From: Oscillospiraceae bacterium
Lineage (GTDB): Bacteria; Bacillota; Clostridia; Oscillospirales; Ruminococcaceae
NCBI GenBank assembly: GCA_022800935.1
Contig: JAAWRH010000002.1
Coordinates: 124,001 to 188,000, forward strand
Reading direction: 5' to 3'
DNA: 64,000 bases
The notes below the pieces were generated by a model. The model worked only from the letters and a program-made list of their open reading frames with translations, was not told where the DNA came from and did no database searches. Positions 25,231 through 34,353 of this stretch are shown here, one piece after another (positions within the stretch are counted from its first letter, which is position 1; the number at the start of each line of letters is the position of its first letter). The translations under genes were made by a program, and so were the position numbers.

Positions 25231-27615
25231 TTATTCCCTTGCTCTGATTTGCTCAACGAGAGATTGCTTTTTTAAATTTCCGGTTGTATAAGAAGTCAAG
25301 ATAAACTGCACAATCAGCAGAATTCCTAAATATATCAATACGACCAGCCACGGGAATGAATAATAAAAATATGGATTCATCGTTTTCACAACTGCCTGTA
25401 CAGATAGGAAACCGAGTCCAGTTCCCATAACCAATGTTACAAGCACAGAAAAAGCTGAATAAAGCAGCCCCTCATAACACAGCATTTTAATAAGCTGCTT
25501 TTTACTCAAACCAATCGCCTGTAACATTCCAATTTCCTGCCTCCGAGACAAAAAGTTCGTGATTGTCGTATTGACAAGGTTGATTAGAGAAAAGCATACA
25601 ACAATAACAGCCACGATCAACAATACCCCAAAAGAAAGTTGTTGAAGTCCGGTATAATACGTTATACTTTCCTTTATGGTTTCCATGACCAGATCGCTAT
25701 TTCCGTCTATCAGCCGGTCTAATGCAGCTTCGACCGCATCGAATTTATCTGGGTCTATCATTACAGAAATCGCACCTGTGCAATCTATCCCGGCTGCTTC
25801 ATTCATAAGCTGCTCCGGGAGCGTAAAGCATTTTGGAAAGCCACAGTAAGAATATTCGTTCACAATCCCCATGATTGTATAGGCTTTGGTGTGAATATCG
25901 CCGGATTCGGTTTGATAATTCACTTCAACAGTATCGCCCAGCGCAGCCTCTATATCATAGAGACCGGCGCGCTCTTGAAGCAGGACAATTCCATTACCCG
26001 CAATCAGTTCATCATAATCAACCGTTCCCGCAATTCGTTCTTTCTCCAGATTCTGCTGCTCATCCCGGCGAAAGCCCTGAATCCATTTTTCAGAATTTCC
26101 ATTTACGCTATATTCCGCGTCCGTATAATACCAACGCACTATCTCAGCAACGCCATCAATGGATTCGATTGCTTTTTCAAAATCATTATGATATAGATTT
26201 TTTCGCTGTAATTCAGTTAAAGAAACGTGTGCGGTATCAAAGGATTGATTTGCGTTAAGTTTAATATTAAATTCACCGGCAGGGAAAGCCCGGCCTCTTG
26301 CCTCCGCGACGCCATCATAAGAAACCAACATGGTCGCAATCAGTACAATCAATACGCCGCCAAGCGAAAGGGAAAGTATTGTTAAAATGGATTTTCCCTT
26401 TTGTCTGGACAGATTCATTTTAGCCAGGGAAGCAGGGGTTATGTTACGGTGCAGCACAGAACTTTCTTTCATCTTCCCTTTATAATCGGAATATCGCAAT
26501 GCTTCCATCGGAGATACTGCCGCAGCTCTTTTTACAGGAGTACGAATGGCAATCATCACAATCATAAAAGCAAAAAGTCCAACTCCAACCGTCACACATA
26601 AAGCAGTCAGCCAGTACCAGCCAGCGGGAACCAGAAAATAGCCAATCACATTTCCGGCCACCAAACCGATGGGAATACCAATGGCAGCCAGTAATTTTCC
26701 CTCGCGGTAAACCATCTTTTTGATCTGCCGTTTTGTTGTTCCGATTGTGCGAAGCTGCCCATAATTACGGGTACTGCTTGCTACCGAAATGTAAAAAATC
26801 GAATAGATAACAATGCCAGAGCCAATGAAAGTGATAAATCCGATCAGAAAATAAAACAGCATGGCGCTTCCGCGGTTTTCGTCTCTTAGGTTAAAATAAG
26901 TGGAACGGATAATAACATCATCATCGGAAATTTTTAATTGCTGTGCCAGCGTGTCTGCATAGCCGGCGGCTCTTTCCTCGCTCATGTTTTGAGCGCCTTT
27001 CAGCCCGATGTAATAATCAATCATGTCCCTGCTGCCATACTTCTGTCTTACCAATTCTTTCGATATAATGGCTGTATAGCGTCCAATATCGCCTGTTTTC
27101 ACATCTAAGATTCCTGTCAATTTAAAATCATGGATCGTTCCGTCAGAAAAGGGGATTTGAATCATTTGTCCCAATTCATTTGAATACCCTAAACTGTTCA
27201 AAAAAGCTTCCTGTACTACAATTTCATCCGCCAAAGCCGGCAAATCTCCCCAATAGGGCATACTTTGCGATTTCAGCATATCTGCATTTGCATAAATAAA
27301 CTGAACGGTTGAATGATTTACCTGTTCAGAAAATGCATTAAAAAATTCTCCCACCCACGCAATTTCTTCCTGATGATACAATTCCTGTCCCTGCTGTTCA
27401 GAAATAGCATGATACATAATCTGTGCAGTTTTTTGGTTGCGGTTCTGCATTTCCTGTATGACCCCAAAACCATAAAGGACAATAGCGGATAGTAATGCAC
27501 CCGCAAGTGCAATCGTCAAAGCAATAAAGATATTTCTTTTCCGATTTGCTGATACGCTTCTGTTTGATATACGTTTTACTATGGCGCTGGTGTCATTTTC
27601 AAAAGGCCATGTCAT
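25231..27615 (-). CDS. FtsX/MacB-type ABC transporter permease, no adjacent ATPase
   Basis: A 794-residue membrane protein with a membrane segment near residue 30-50, a large outer domain, and FtsX core helices in two clusters (about 270-370 and 660-785). ARNYGQLRTIGTTKRQIKKM-like and RRQEIGMLQAIGLSKKQL segments are the coupling-helix signatures of this family. Such permeases export peptides or lipoproteins, or confer antimicrobial-peptide resistance, with an ATPase normally encoded directly upstream; here the upstream 160 bases hold no ATPase. The start is ATG 27615 (AAGGTGG upstream) or GTG 27639. The gene is visibly AT-rich against its neighbours, suggesting transfer. Confidence 0.85.
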   Translation of the reverse strand: MTWPFENDTSAIVKRISNRSVSANRKRNIFIALTIALAGALLSAIVLYGFGVIQEMQNRNQKTAQIMYHAISEQQGQELYHQEEIAWVGEFFNAFSEQVNHSTVQFIYANADMLKSQSMPYWGDLPALADEIVVQEAFLNSLGYSNELGQMIQIPFSDGTIHDFKLTGILDVKTGDIGRYTAIISKELVRQKYGSRDMIDYYIGLKGAQNMSEERAAGYADTLAQQLKISDDDVIIRSTYFNLRDENRGSAMLFYFLIGFITFIGSGIVIYSIFYISVASSTRNYGQLRTIGTTKRQIKKMVYREGKLLAAIGIPIGLVAGNVIGYFLVPAGWYWLTALCVTVGVGLFAFMIVMIAIRTPVKRAAAVSPMEALRYSDYKGKMKESSVLHRNITPASLAKMNLSRQKGKSILTILSLSLGGVLIVLIATMLVSYDGVAEARGRAFPAGEFNIKLNANQSFDTAHVSLTELQRKNLYHNDFEKAIESIDGVAEIVRWYYTDAEYSVNGNSEKWIQGFRRDEQQNLEKERIAGTVDYDELIAGNGIVLLQERAGLYDIEAALGDTVEVNYQTESGDIHTKAYTIMGIVNEYSYCGFPKCFTLPEQLMNEAAGIDCTGAISVMIDPDKFDAVEAALDRLIDGNSDLVMETIKESITYYTGLQQLSFGVLLIVAVIVVCFSLINLVNTTITNFLSRRQEIGMLQAIGLSKKQLIKMLCYEGLLYSAFSVLVTLVMGTGLGFLSVQAVVKTMNPYFYYSFPWLVVLIYLGILLIVQFILTSYTTGNLKKQSLVEQIRARE

Positions 27616-27735
27616 TGTCTGCCACCTTCTTAGTTTCACAATCTTGCTGTCCGCCTGTTGATAGAGCTATTGTAAACTCCAAATGTCACAGAAATGTCCG
27701 CGCCGGAAAAATTTGATTCAACTAAATCGATTCCA

Positions 27736-27773
27736 CAAAAAAGGAGGGGCGGAATGGTTCTCCACCCCGCCCC
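27736..27773 (-). terminator. Intrinsic terminator of the DUF4317 gene
   Basis: Stem GGGGCGG/CCGCCCC followed on the minus strand by TCCTTTTTTG, right after the stop codon. Confidence 0.85.
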
Positions 27774-27777
27774 GGCA

Positions 27778-28911
27778 TTACTCCAGAATATGGATATCAA
27801 TTCCGTTGACCTCAACGCCCTCGTTGGCCTTGATTAGGATATACTTTATCCCGTCGATCATCCTGGTCTCCACCAAATCCCTGCACTCCGGCCTGACCTG
27901 TATGGTAACGTCAGGGGTATTGAGCTCAAACTTTTTGACATTGACCAGGTTTTGGGGAGGCAGTCCCGCGTCTTCCCCGAACTGCTGGTCAAACTTCTCC
28001 TCAAAGGCGGTCACATGCTCCTCGTCCACGCCGCAGGAGGACAGCACATTCTTCACCGCCTGCTTGGATATGGTCAGGGGTTCCTCCGCCTTGCTGGACT
28101 TGTGGTCCTCCACCATATCGCTGATCTGCTCGTGGACCGCCTGAATTACCTCCAGGCTGCATTCCTTGTCCAGGGCCTCCACCAGGATGGCGTCGAAAGT
28201 CTCCTTCTGTTCGGCGGCGGGCATGGGGATTTCCGTGTGGAATACGGCGTCGATAAACTCCCGGTGTCCGTCCGCGATGCCGCGGGTGTAAAACAAAGCG
28301 CTGTAGATGTTGGCGGCCCTGTCGTCAAAGGTGGGGAACATAAAGCCCAGCTCCGGCGGGGAAACAAGCCAGTTGACGTTGCAGTTGTGGAACTCCTTCT
28401 GGGCATGGGAATAGCTTAAAACGGGCTTGGACGCCTTTACCGGGCAGATGCTGCATATAAAATAGGAAAACACCTCCGGGGAATCCTCCTCCAGCTCGTC
28501 CAGGGATTTCCCCCGCCGGGGCACGTCAAAAGACTCGCAGGCCAGCAGAACCAGGTAATCTTCCTCCATGCTCACCGCTCCGGTCACCTTCTGGAAAAGG
28601 AGATGGACGGCTTCTTCATCCCCCAGGGCTGAATCCCGCAGCTTCATTAAGAGGGAATGCTCCTCGCTCCCGGCCACCTGCTGGGTGGCAAAGGAGATAT
28701 CAATGAGATTCCTCCCGGCCGCCCCCGAAAGGGTCCGCTTGAGGAGGGACATCATATTCTCCCGCTCCTGCTCCTGCATAGAGGACAGGGGCTGATGGAA
28801 TTCGGAGACGATCTCCCCCTTTTCGTTGACATAGCAGCCCCGAAGGGAGGTGATGTTGGTTTTGTCGGGCCGGTACCGGCGGCGGATTTCAGCGGTTTCT
28901 TTTTCTGTCAT
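27778..28911 (-). CDS. DUF4317 family protein
   Basis: A 377-residue cytoplasmic protein of a family common in Clostridia with no known function. The N-terminus (MTEKETAEIRRRYRPDKTNI then LRGCYVNEKGEIVSEF) is typical. GGAG lies 8 bases before ATG 28911; a GTG at 28920 is the alternative. Single-gene unit with its own terminator. Confidence 0.85.
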   Translation of the reverse strand: MTEKETAEIRRRYRPDKTNITSLRGCYVNEKGEIVSEFHQPLSSMQEQERENMMSLLKRTLSGAAGRNLIDISFATQQVAGSEEHSLLMKLRDSALGDEEAVHLLFQKVTGAVSMEEDYLVLLACESFDVPRRGKSLDELEEDSPEVFSYFICSICPVKASKPVLSYSHAQKEFHNCNVNWLVSPPELGFMFPTFDDRAANIYSALFYTRGIADGHREFIDAVFHTEIPMPAAEQKETFDAILVEALDKECSLEVIQAVHEQISDMVEDHKSSKAEEPLTISKQAVKNVLSSCGVDEEHVTAFEEKFDQQFGEDAGLPPQNLVNVKKFELNTPDVTIQVRPECRDLVETRMIDGIKYILIKANEGVEVNGIDIHILE

Positions 28912-28942
28912 GTGTGACACTCCATATTCTGTAAAATAATGA

Positions 28943-29125
28943 TTAATTTATATCGGAATCTTCAAAAAACATCTTCCAAATCTCATCATTGAATTCATCA
29001 ATATCATCTGGTATTTCGTATTTGCCCTCGGCAATTCCAAGTATTCTTTTAGAACCATTTGAAAGCATATCCTGTTCTTTTAATTCCGGGTCTGTACTTA
29101 TCTGAGAAATTGTTCCCTGCGTCAT
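28943..29125 (-). CDS. Small acidic hypothetical protein
   Basis: A 60-residue acidic protein (starts MTQGTISQISTDPELK; ends DEIWKMFFEDSDIN). The size and acidic end are like antitoxins of small toxin-antitoxin systems, but no toxin is next to it. GGGAGGGGGTAAT directly precedes ATG 29125, a strong site, so expression is likely; a longer frame from 29194 has no support. Function unknown. Confidence 0.5.
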   Translation of the reverse strand: MTQGTISQISTDPELKEQDMLSNGSKRILGIAEGKYEIPDDIDEFNDEIWKMFFEDSDIN

Positions 29126-29192
29126 ATTACCCCCTCCCTTCATAAAAATTATATCATATGCCTGCACAAAAAAGCAATAACTTTTATGTCGC

Positions 29193-29234
29193 AAAAGGGC
29201 CCTATGTCCGGCATACGCCAGCCCATAGGACCCC
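29193..29234 (-). terminator. Intrinsic terminator of the catabolic locus
   Basis: Stem GGGTCCTATG/CATAGGGCCC (minus strand, one mismatch) with a following TTTT, just past the last oxidoreductase stop. Confidence 0.75.
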
Positions 29235-29251
29235 TGAACCCTCTTTTTATG

Positions 29252-30379
29252 CTATTTCTCCGAGATAAACGACCCTCCGGCCTTTTCCCGCAGCATCTGA
29301 TAAAATTTCTCCTCATCCACCGGCAGGTCTACCCATTCCCCGCCAGTCCAGGAGGAAAGGTGGATGGCGTTGGAAATCATCAGCCCCTTGATTCCCTCCT
29401 CGCCGGGGGCAATCAGCGGCTTGCCATCCAGGATGGCGTCACAGAAGTTGGCGGTAATCCCCGCGTGGCTGGTGTAGCTCCCCTTCCCCAGTGGAACCTC
29501 CATTTCCCAAACCTCCGGCTTGCCAAGGCCGCCCTTGTAGGTGGCGTTAAACTCCGGCTCCGGAACCCGCAGGCGGGAGAACTTGATCTTCCCGTTCTCC
29601 ACCACAATCTTCCCCCGCTCACCGGAAATCTCCAGCCGGTTGGTCCCCGGCGCGTCGCCGACGGTGGTGATGTAGCATCCCGTCGCCCCGTTGGGATATT
29701 CCACTAGGGCGGTTACATCGTCCTCCACCTCAATGTTGCGGTGCTTGCCATAGTAAACCTGGGAGCGGACCCGGCTGGGCATTCCGCAAATCCACTGCCA
29801 CAGGTCCAGGTTGTGGGGATTCTGGTTGAGCAGAACGCCACCGCCCTCCCCGCTCCAGGTAGCTCGCCAGCCCCCTTGGTCATAGTAGCTCTGGGAGCGG
29901 TACCAGTCGGTGATAATCCAGATCACCCGCTTGATCTGACCCAGCTCGCCACCCTGGACCAAATCCCGCACCTTGATGTAAAGCGGGTTGGTGCGCTGGT
30001 TGAACATCATGGTGTAGACAACTCCGGCGGTCTTTGCCACTTCGTTCATCTCCACCACCTGCTTGGTATACACCCCGGCGGGCTTTTCCACGATGACATG
30101 GTATCCGGCCTTCATCGCCATAATGGCGTAGGGCGGATGGAAGTAGTGGGGAACGGACAGAATCACCGCGTCGCAGCACTTGGCCGCCAGCAGGTCCTCA
30201 ATGCAGGAAAAGGTCTGAATATCCTGGCCGCATTTTTTCTTTGCCAGCTCCAGCTTTTTGGGGTCGGTGTCCGCCACTGCGGTCAAAACCGCCTTGGGGA
30301 CCTTATTCTTGGTCAGGTATCCGGCGTGCTGGCCGCCCATGGCGCCAAAGCCGACAATACCGATGCGCACTTGTTTCAA
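29252..30379 (-). CDS. Gfo/Idh/MocA-family NAD(P)-dependent sugar oxidoreductase
   Basis: A 375-residue oxidoreductase. The N-terminal Rossmann fold carries GIVGFGAMGGQHAGYL near residues 8-23; EKPAGVYTKQVVEMNEVA (near 95-112) holds the family's conserved catalytic Lys region. The C-terminal alpha/beta domain includes GEGGGVLLNQNPHNLDLW, the H-x3-D-like signature. Typical substrates are sugars, inositols or glycosides. The start is TTG 30379 with GGAGG 8 bases upstream. Last gene of the 29-41 kb locus, 15 bases after a TIM-barrel isomerase-like gene; the two may act as a pair. Confidence 0.9.
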   Translation of the reverse strand: MKQVRIGIVGFGAMGGQHAGYLTKNKVPKAVLTAVADTDPKKLELAKKKCGQDIQTFSCIEDLLAAKCCDAVILSVPHYFHPPYAIMAMKAGYHVIVEKPAGVYTKQVVEMNEVAKTAGVVYTMMFNQRTNPLYIKVRDLVQGGELGQIKRVIWIITDWYRSQSYYDQGGWRATWSGEGGGVLLNQNPHNLDLWQWICGMPSRVRSQVYYGKHRNIEVEDDVTALVEYPNGATGCYITTVGDAPGTNRLEISGERGKIVVENGKIKFSRLRVPEPEFNATYKGGLGKPEVWEMEVPLGKGSYTSHAGITANFCDAILDGKPLIAPGEEGIKGLMISNAIHLSSWTGGEWVDLPVDEEKFYQMLREKAGGSFISEK

Positions 30380-30394
30380 TGGTGTTTCCTCCTT

Positions 30395-31162
30395 TTATTC
30401 CCCGATCATGCTCTTCATATACGCCAGCGCAACCGGCGCATCCTTGGCCATGTCCTCGGTTTTGCCCTCAATGCTCACCCGTCCGTCATACCCTATCTTT
30501 TTCAGGCACTGGAAGTACAGCTGATACTGCTCGTCCTGCCCCGGCAGGGGATACAGCCGCCCCTTTCCGGAGGCGATATGGATATGGCCAAACTCCCCGA
30601 TGCGCACTACGTCCTCCACCGGCTCCCCGTCCTTAGCCACATGGAAGAAGTCGGACAGCAGCTTGACATTGGGCATATTCACATCCGCCGCAAGCTGCGC
30701 GCCCTCCGCCATGGAGTTAATCATGTTGGTCTCTCCCCGGTTCAGCGGCTCAATGACAATGGTAACGCCGTATTTGGCGGCAACCTCTCCGATGAGCTTG
30801 GTCACCTCCACCAGCTGGCGGTAGGCGGAAAAGAAGTCCACATCCTCCGGGCGCTTTCTGGCCCCGCCGCTGCCAAACACCACGGTGGTCCCACCCATGG
30901 CCTGGACCCGTGAAAGGGCCAGGTTCAGGTATTCCACTGTCGCTTCCCTGTTGTACTCGGACCCGATCAGCTTGATGGTCTTGGGGAACAGCACGTTAAA
31001 GCAGCTCACCGGAATGGAGGCCTTCGCCGCCTGCTCCTTCCAGGAGGCGAACTCCTCCTCGGAAAGGGAGGCCAGCTTGGAAACCCCGCATTCAATGTAG
31101 TCAAAGCCCATCTCCGCCAGGAGGTTGATATTCTCAATAGAGGTACAGATACCGAATTTCAT
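30395..31162 (-). CDS. Xylose-isomerase-like TIM-barrel protein (sugar phosphate isomerase/epimerase family)
   Basis: A 255-residue AP-endonuclease-2/xylose-isomerase-like barrel (starts MKFGICTSIENINLLAEMGF). Metal ligands are suggested by IEPLNRGETN (Glu near 140) and by KLLSDFFHVAKDGE and HIHIASGKGR (Asp/His). The family includes epimerases and the catalytic subunit of C-glycoside deglycosidases, which act on 3-keto sugars made by Gfo/Idh partners. ATG 31162 is preferred over 31171. It sits between the heparinase-family and oxidoreductase genes. Confidence 0.85.
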   Translation of the reverse strand: MKFGICTSIENINLLAEMGFDYIECGVSKLASLSEEEFASWKEQAAKASIPVSCFNVLFPKTIKLIGSEYNREATVEYLNLALSRVQAMGGTTVVFGSGGARKRPEDVDFFSAYRQLVEVTKLIGEVAAKYGVTIVIEPLNRGETNMINSMAEGAQLAADVNMPNVKLLSDFFHVAKDGEPVEDVVRIGEFGHIHIASGKGRLYPLPGQDEQYQLYFQCLKKIGYDGRVSIEGKTEDMAKDAPVALAYMKSMIGE

Positions 31163-31179
31163 AGGAAACACCCTTTCTT

Positions 31180-33198
31180 TTATTCAGTGACCGAAACCGT
31201 TTCCGGCTCCAGCGTCAAGGTTTTGCCGTTGATGGTCAGGACCGCTTTTTTCATGTCATACTCCCCGGAAACCTTCGTCCCGGCAGGGGCAATGACGGTG
31301 ATAAACCTTTGAGGGGCCTTTCCCCGCTTGGTGACGCGCAGTTGGGGAACCGGCTGCTTGATGGGGTAGCCATAGGAAACCCACCCGCCGATGGGGTCCT
31401 CGCTGCCCTCCAGAATTCCGCTTTTGTGTTCGCCCAGGGTGGTCATCTGATAGGCCGTTCCCTTGGCGGTGGCGTAATTCCAAACGCCCTCCCCGGCGGG
31501 GTCCAGCTTGCCGGGGGCAAAATTGAAGTAGAGGTTAAAGTCGTGCTCCGCCATTCCCAGGCCGGTAATCTGGTCGTCTATGACAAACACATCCCCCGGC
31601 AGGGCAATCACCCGGCGGCGGTGGAAAATGGGATCGTCCATAAAGGTGTAGCCGTTGTGGGAAATGTCGATGAGCTGGTAGTCCTTGGTCTCCTCAAAGT
31701 GGTGGCAGTGGGTCCGCACGCCGCGGATTCTCTCGTCGGTATCGGGGACCGCGCCCATGCGGTGGTTTTCAATCTCCAGGGTGTTGTGGGCCTTGGCGGA
31801 GTCGATGTAGGCCCGCCAGTTCTTCCAGATGGAGCTCCGGTAGATGTACCGCCCTGTATCCTGGAGGATATCCTCCCCCTTGATGTGCAGCTCCAAATGC
31901 CCCTGGTCGTTGTGGGAGTGGGTGCTCCTCTCCCCCCGCTCCAGCTCCACGCCATGGAGGTGGAAATAGCTGTCCTTCTCCCCCCAGCCGGTGCGCATGA
32001 CATAGAAGCCCGCGTCCGCGCTGATGTAATTGCGCTTTTCCGGGGGCCTGCCCTCCCGGCGGCAGGTGGCAAAGTAGAGGAAATCCTCCCGCCCGGTCAG
32101 CTCGTACATGGTGCGGTAGAAAGCCCGCATTTCGTTGAGGTCATAGGGGTCAAAGGAGAGGTTCATCCCCTCGTAAATAGAGGTATCCGCCCGGCGGGTG
32201 GTCAGGTCGTCCCGGTCCGCGTCGCCAATCATGGGGGTGGACAGGTCCGGCTTGATGTGGTACATTACAAACTCCGCCGCCCGTTCAAAGATGGAGAGGG
32301 CATAGGGCGGAACGGGAATGTCGTTTTTCAGGCACAGCCGGTAGGCCTGGAGGTAGACGATGGTCGCCACAAGGTGATAAATAGGGGTCCGCTCCATGTG
32401 GATGCCATCGTTGTCAAAGGAATACTTGATCTCGTGCATCACCCGCTGGTAGCCGGTGTGGAACCATTCCCCGGCGTTTTTCATCTCCGGGAACAGCAGC
32501 CCGCATTGGAACATTCCGCTGGATTCCATGGTCAGCCAGTTGCTGGACCGGTTGTGGTTGGAGTAATGCCCCATCAGATAATCGGCGGTATCGCAGATCA
32601 AGTTTAGGAAGATGGCCCAGCTCTCCCCGTCCCACTCCTTGGAGGTGCGGAAGGCCACATAGCAGGGCATCCACACGGTGTAAAAGCGCATGGCCGTCTC
32701 AATGGTCCGCCAAGCGTGGCCGGGGAAGGAGAAGGTCTTTTCAAAGGTATCGTCCTCCATAAAGGGCTTGACCGGCCAGTTCTCGTAGAAGCTGTGGAGC
32801 TGCGCCAGAAACTCCCTGGTGTACTTTTCGTCCCCGGTGAGCACATAGGCCCGCGCCAGAGGCTGCCAGTAGATCAGCCGGTACAGGGACCAGCTCCATT
32901 CGTTGTCGCGGGAGGTTTCGGCGGTGGGGTTAAAGTGCCAGTCGATGGGCCCGTCAAACCTGTAGCCGTAAATATCATGGTCAAGGGTTTTCTGGGCCTC
33001 CTCAAAGGTTTCAGGGTCGTCCAGCTTCTCCATGTCGCTGCGCTCAAAAAGGTACTTGGGGTTTTCACGGGTGACAAAATGGCGGACAATCTCCTCCATG
33101 CACCCCTCTTTATCTCCGCTGTCTAGCCGCTCCTTTGCCTTTTCCAGGCCAGGGTAATCGAAGTTGAGCCGTTCAAACAGCAATTCCTGTGGTTTCAT
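31180..33198 (-). CDS. Heparinase II/III-family protein, no signal peptide
   Basis: A 672-residue polysaccharide-lyase-like protein. The N-terminal alpha/alpha toroid spans about 60-370 (SNHNRSSNWLTMESSGMFQC near 215-235 is the catalytic Asn/Tyr-type segment). The C-terminal beta-sandwich starts near 395 with STHSHNDQGHLELHIKGED, the heparinase II/III signature with its metal or catalytic His. No signal peptide is present, so it probably acts in the cytoplasm on imported oligosaccharides by beta-elimination. The uronate-containing substrate is unknown. GGAGG lies 10 bases before ATG 33198. Confidence 0.88.
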   Translation of the reverse strand: MKPQELLFERLNFDYPGLEKAKERLDSGDKEGCMEEIVRHFVTRENPKYLFERSDMEKLDDPETFEEAQKTLDHDIYGYRFDGPIDWHFNPTAETSRDNEWSWSLYRLIYWQPLARAYVLTGDEKYTREFLAQLHSFYENWPVKPFMEDDTFEKTFSFPGHAWRTIETAMRFYTVWMPCYVAFRTSKEWDGESWAIFLNLICDTADYLMGHYSNHNRSSNWLTMESSGMFQCGLLFPEMKNAGEWFHTGYQRVMHEIKYSFDNDGIHMERTPIYHLVATIVYLQAYRLCLKNDIPVPPYALSIFERAAEFVMYHIKPDLSTPMIGDADRDDLTTRRADTSIYEGMNLSFDPYDLNEMRAFYRTMYELTGREDFLYFATCRREGRPPEKRNYISADAGFYVMRTGWGEKDSYFHLHGVELERGERSTHSHNDQGHLELHIKGEDILQDTGRYIYRSSIWKNWRAYIDSAKAHNTLEIENHRMGAVPDTDERIRGVRTHCHHFEETKDYQLIDISHNGYTFMDDPIFHRRRVIALPGDVFVIDDQITGLGMAEHDFNLYFNFAPGKLDPAGEGVWNYATAKGTAYQMTTLGEHKSGILEGSEDPIGGWVSYGYPIKQPVPQLRVTKRGKAPQRFITVIAPAGTKVSGEYDMKKAVLTINGKTLTLEPETVSVTE

Positions 33199-33219
33199 CG
33201 CTTGTGTTCCTCCCTTATG

Positions 33220-34350
33220 TCAAAGGATCAGGAGTTTTTCCTGTTCGTATGCTTCCAGCATTTTCTCCTCCAGGCCGTTCACTGCCCAGAAATGGTCCCC
33301 GTCCTGTTCCCAGGTGCGGACCTGCCCCTCCGGTACAGGGGCAACCGGGTATTCCTGAAGGGCGTTAAACACCGCCACATGGGGCATGGCCGTTTCAATG
33401 GTGCAGAATGGGGAAATCCCGCAGCGCACGCAGTTGAGAACATCGTACAGCTTCTGCATCCTGTGGCCCTTGGGGACCTGATTGTAATCAATCACGGTTC
33501 CATCCTTCAGGTATCCCACAAAGCCGCCCTCCTCGGAGCGTATCTCCCCCTTGGTAAACCGGTACAGGCTGACCGGCCCCACCTTGGAGGCCAGGGGATG
33601 GGCGGTCTGGTACTGTATCCTCACACCCGCCTCCGTCTCGCCGTGGACCGAAACGATGTCATAGTTTTCCACATTGGGGTTTCCCCGGTACAGCCTCGCG
33701 CCGGTCAGCTTCATCCCGGCGGCGGTCCGGATGCCGTCCCCCAGCAGGAACAGCATATTGTGCAGCTGATGGGCGCAGGCATTGCTCAGGGGGCTGTCGT
33801 AGACGGGAATTCCGTTTACCTCCCTCCGCCCCGCCCAGCTGCTGCGGGCGTAATACTTCGCCCCCCGGCGCATGGCGTGTACTGCCTTGAACAGCACCGG
33901 CTCCCCGTATCTGCCGTTGAGGATATCCTCCTTCATCTCCAGCACATCGCGGGAAAAGCTCAGCTGATAGCCCACAGCGGCGAATTTCCCGCTCCTTCTC
34001 TCGGCTTCCAGCATCTCCTGCGCCTGGCCATACAGCGGGGCCACCGGCTTTTCGCAAAGCACATGGCTCCCGCGGTCCAGGCAGCCGATCACCTGCCCGG
34101 CGTGGAAATGGATGGGAGAGGAGATAATCGCCAAATCCGCCCTGTGACCGGCATAGAATTCCTCAATGGTATCATAAACCGGGATTCCCGCGTCCTCAAT
34201 CATCTCCCAGCAGTCGGAGCGGCGGGCTACCGGGTCGGCGATGCCGGCAACCCTCACGCCCTCCGGCGCGTCCGGCCCCAAAAGCTCCCGGACATAGTTG
34301 ACGCCATAGCCGCCCACCCCCACCAGCAGTATTTCAATCATGGGCTCCAA
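33220..34350 (-). CDS. Gfo/Idh/MocA-family oxidoreductase, second copy in the locus
   Basis: A 376-residue Rossmann oxidoreductase (EILLVGVGGYGVNYVRELLG near residues 5-24; CEKPVAPLYGQAQEML near 95-110). It is divergent from the other copy at 29252, so the two likely have different substrates. The middle holds SPLSNACAHQLHNMLFLLGDG, the C-terminal-domain helix with conserved His. The start is TTG 34350, whose GGAGGG site is the end of the upstream gene; ATG 34341 has a poor site. It lies 3 bases after the PreA-like gene. Confidence 0.88.
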   Translation of the reverse strand: MEPMIEILLVGVGGYGVNYVRELLGPDAPEGVRVAGIADPVARRSDCWEMIEDAGIPVYDTIEEFYAGHRADLAIISSPIHFHAGQVIGCLDRGSHVLCEKPVAPLYGQAQEMLEAERRSGKFAAVGYQLSFSRDVLEMKEDILNGRYGEPVLFKAVHAMRRGAKYYARSSWAGRREVNGIPVYDSPLSNACAHQLHNMLFLLGDGIRTAAGMKLTGARLYRGNPNVENYDIVSVHGETEAGVRIQYQTAHPLASKVGPVSLYRFTKGEIRSEEGGFVGYLKDGTVIDYNQVPKGHRMQKLYDVLNCVRCGISPFCTIETAMPHVAVFNALQEYPVAPVPEGQVRTWEQDGDHFWAVNGLEEKMLEAYEQEKLLIL

Positions 34351-34353
34351 AGC

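Noticed and set aside
25052-25291. Possible small plus-strand gene
   Set aside because: 79 codons with no ribosome binding site, no family similarity and overlap with the permease 3' end.
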